Shown one piece after another: positions 62,830 through 64,000 of a stretch of 64,000 bases of DNA (its first letter is position 1; each line of letters starts with the position of its first letter). Under the pieces are notes generated by a model. It was not told the DNA's origin and made no database searches. It saw only the letters and a program-made list of their open reading frames with translations. Position numbers and translations under genes: made by a program. Location of the stretch: NCBI RefSeq assembly GCF_000800255.1, contig NZ_CP009747.1, positions 1,302,001 through 1,366,000 of the forward strand. Reading direction: 5' to 3'. This DNA is from Pseudomonas parafulva. GTDB taxonomy: Bacteria > Pseudomonadota > Gammaproteobacteria > Pseudomonadales > Pseudomonadaceae.

Positions 62830-63969
62830 TCAGTGCGAGACCAGAGCAAGGATCGCGTGGGCCGCGCGAACCCGGTCGTCGTTGGGGTAGTTACGGTTGG
62901 CGAGCAGGGCGATCGCCACGTTCTTCGACGGCACGAAAGCCACATAGGCACCGAAGCCGTTGGTGGCTCCGGTCTTGTTGTACCAGTAGGCTGCGCCGTC
63001 CGGTTGCGCAGGCTGCAGCCGTCGAGTGACTTGAGGCTCCCGGATCATTTGCGCGGCATTGCCCTGGATCAGCGTGTCGAGCTTGACCGGGTAGGGGTAG
63101 CGTTCCCAGCCCAGGCCCTGGGTCATCTCGCCCACCTGGTAGTAGCCGCCGTGGGTGATGCCGATCGCCTGGCTGAGCGCCGCGGGCAAGCCTTGTGGGT
63201 CCAGTTCGGTGCGCAGGTAGCGCAGCATGTCGCTGGCACTGGTCTTGATGCCGTAGGCCTGGTCGGCGAACGGACCGGGGCCGACGCGCACCGGCCGCAT
63301 CTGCGCGTCGTAGCCTTGGGCGTACTGCTCGCGGGCGCTGGTCGGTACCTGCAGGTAGGTGTGCTTCAGGCCCAGGGCTGGCAGCAAGGTCTGGGTCATC
63401 AGGTCAGCGAAGGGCCGCTGCTGCGCGCGCGCCGCCAAGTCGCCGAACAGGCCCAGGCTCGGATTCGAATAGCAGCGCCGGGTTTCAGGCGTGGTTTTCT
63501 GTTGCCAGTGTTGCAGGAAGTTCAGAGCCTGCTCGTCAGTGGTGACCTCGTCGGGAAACTGCAGAGGCAGGCAGTCGGCGCTGTAGGCGCCCAGGGCTCG
63601 CACGCTGGCCTTGCCCAGAGCGGTCCCGGCCAGTGCGGGCTGATAGCGGCTGGCGGGCGCGTCCAAGTCGAGCCGGCCTTCGGCACTGGCCAGGGCAACC
63701 AAGGTGGCGGTGTACGTTTTGCTCACCGACCCGACCTCGAACAGGGTGTCTGGGGTGACCGCACGCTTGTGCGCCTGATCGGCCAGGCCATAACTGAAAT
63801 ACCGCTCCTGGCCGTTGGCGTAGACCGCTACCACCATGCCGGGTATGTGCTGCGCCTGCATCAGCGGCTGGATGACGGCATCCACCTGGCGTTGCAGGTC
63901 GTCGGCCAGTACGGGCGCGCAGGCAGCGGTCATGGCCAGGGCCAGAAGAGAGGGTCGCAAGCTTAGCAT
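62830..63969 (-). CDS. ampC: Class C beta-lactamase (AmpC-type)
   Basis: A 379-residue periplasmic serine hydrolase. The signal peptide MLSLRPSLLALAMTAACAPV is cleaved near VLA-DD. All class C motifs are present: S81-V-S-K84, YSN in RRCYSNPSLGLFG, and KTG in YWYNKTGATNGFGAY. Length and the DTLFEVGSVSKTYTA context fit AmpC rather than an esterase or DD-peptidase. AAGGA lies 11 bases before the ATG. The region where ampR might lie is outside the window, so inducibility is unknown. Confidence 0.92.
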   Translation of the reverse strand: MLSLRPSLLALAMTAACAPVLADDLQRQVDAVIQPLMQAQHIPGMVVAVYANGQERYFSYGLADQAHKRAVTPDTLFEVGSVSKTYTATLVALASAEGRLDLDAPASRYQPALAGTALGKASVRALGAYSADCLPLQFPDEVTTDEQALNFLQHWQQKTTPETRRCYSNPSLGLFGDLAARAQQRPFADLMTQTLLPALGLKHTYLQVPTSAREQYAQGYDAQMRPVRVGPGPFADQAYGIKTSASDMLRYLRTELDPQGLPAALSQAIGITHGGYYQVGEMTQGLGWERYPYPVKLDTLIQGNAAQMIREPQVTRRLQPAQPDGAAYWYNKTGATNGFGAYVAFVPSKNVAIALLANRNYPNDDRVRAAHAILALVSH

Positions 63970-64000
63970 TGTCAAGATCCTTGCATCGAAGCGGGCCGAT

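Overview
The window is chromosomal DNA of a Pseudomonas, most likely of the P. putida group. This is inferred from high-GC coding bias, an MvaT-type nucleoid protein, QuiC, NspC, PpnN, an AmpC-type beta-lactamase and the urease gene order ureD-A-B-C-E-hupE/ureJ-F-G. I could run no database search, so the species is not certain. Starts were chosen by eye from ribosome binding sites, overlaps and family conventions.

Layout. (1) 1-7.4 kb: the 3' part of quiC (quinate/shikimate catabolism), an SH3-domain envelope protein, ppnN, an NTF2-like protein, and NAD salvage (pncA-pncB) divergent from an NrtR-like Nudix regulator. (2) 7.4-13.0 kb: a FlxA-like protein, pbpG, an isolated GH19 endolysin, small unknowns, an AroE-like dehydrogenase, gloA and an MvaT-family H-NS-like protein. 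(3) 13.5-19.1 kb: a complete urease operon. (4) 19.2-24.5 kb: a 525-residue orphan protein, assimilatory sulfite reductase with its DUF934 partner, a sugar-type periplasmic binding protein and a 37-residue membrane peptide. (5) 24.5-29.6 kb: a two-gene radical SAM/TIGR03915 DNA-metabolism operon with a LexA-type operator, and the carboxynorspermidine route (nspC plus dehydrogenase). (6) 29.7-35.4 kb: a PLP-dependent deaminase with a DauR-type regulator, an amidase and a BetT transporter. (7) 35.5-41.7 kb: small envelope proteins, a YoaK-type membrane protein, an SDR/APH-like/SCP2/histidine-phosphatase cluster, sohB and tRNA-Cys.

(8) 41.7-45.2 kb, just downstream of tRNA-Cys, is the clearest accessory segment. 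Base composition drops, gene density is low and the products are unfamiliar. They include a protein that reads as a closed seven-bladed beta-propeller, with a second LexA-type operator upstream, a small exported protein, and a pRiA4b ORF-3 family protein with a small partner. No integrase or duplicated tRNA end was seen.

(9) 45.2-64.0 kb: hchA coupled to a LuxR-type regulator, a WYL regulator with a monooxygenase-like gene, a LOV blue-light hybrid histidine kinase, an orphan tyrosine recombinase, a TonB-dependent receptor, CAP and SleB-type envelope proteins, AEC, NCS1 and EamA transporters, a phosphate-binding/OmpA fusion, and a class C beta-lactamase.

The strongest candidates for undescribed biology are the two transcription units with near-identical LexA-type operators (ATACTG-N10-CAGTAT): the radical SAM/TIGR03915 pair and the tRNA-linked propeller. 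Long open frames antisense to ppnN, pncB, ureC, cysI, betT and the LOV kinase are compositional shadows and were left out.
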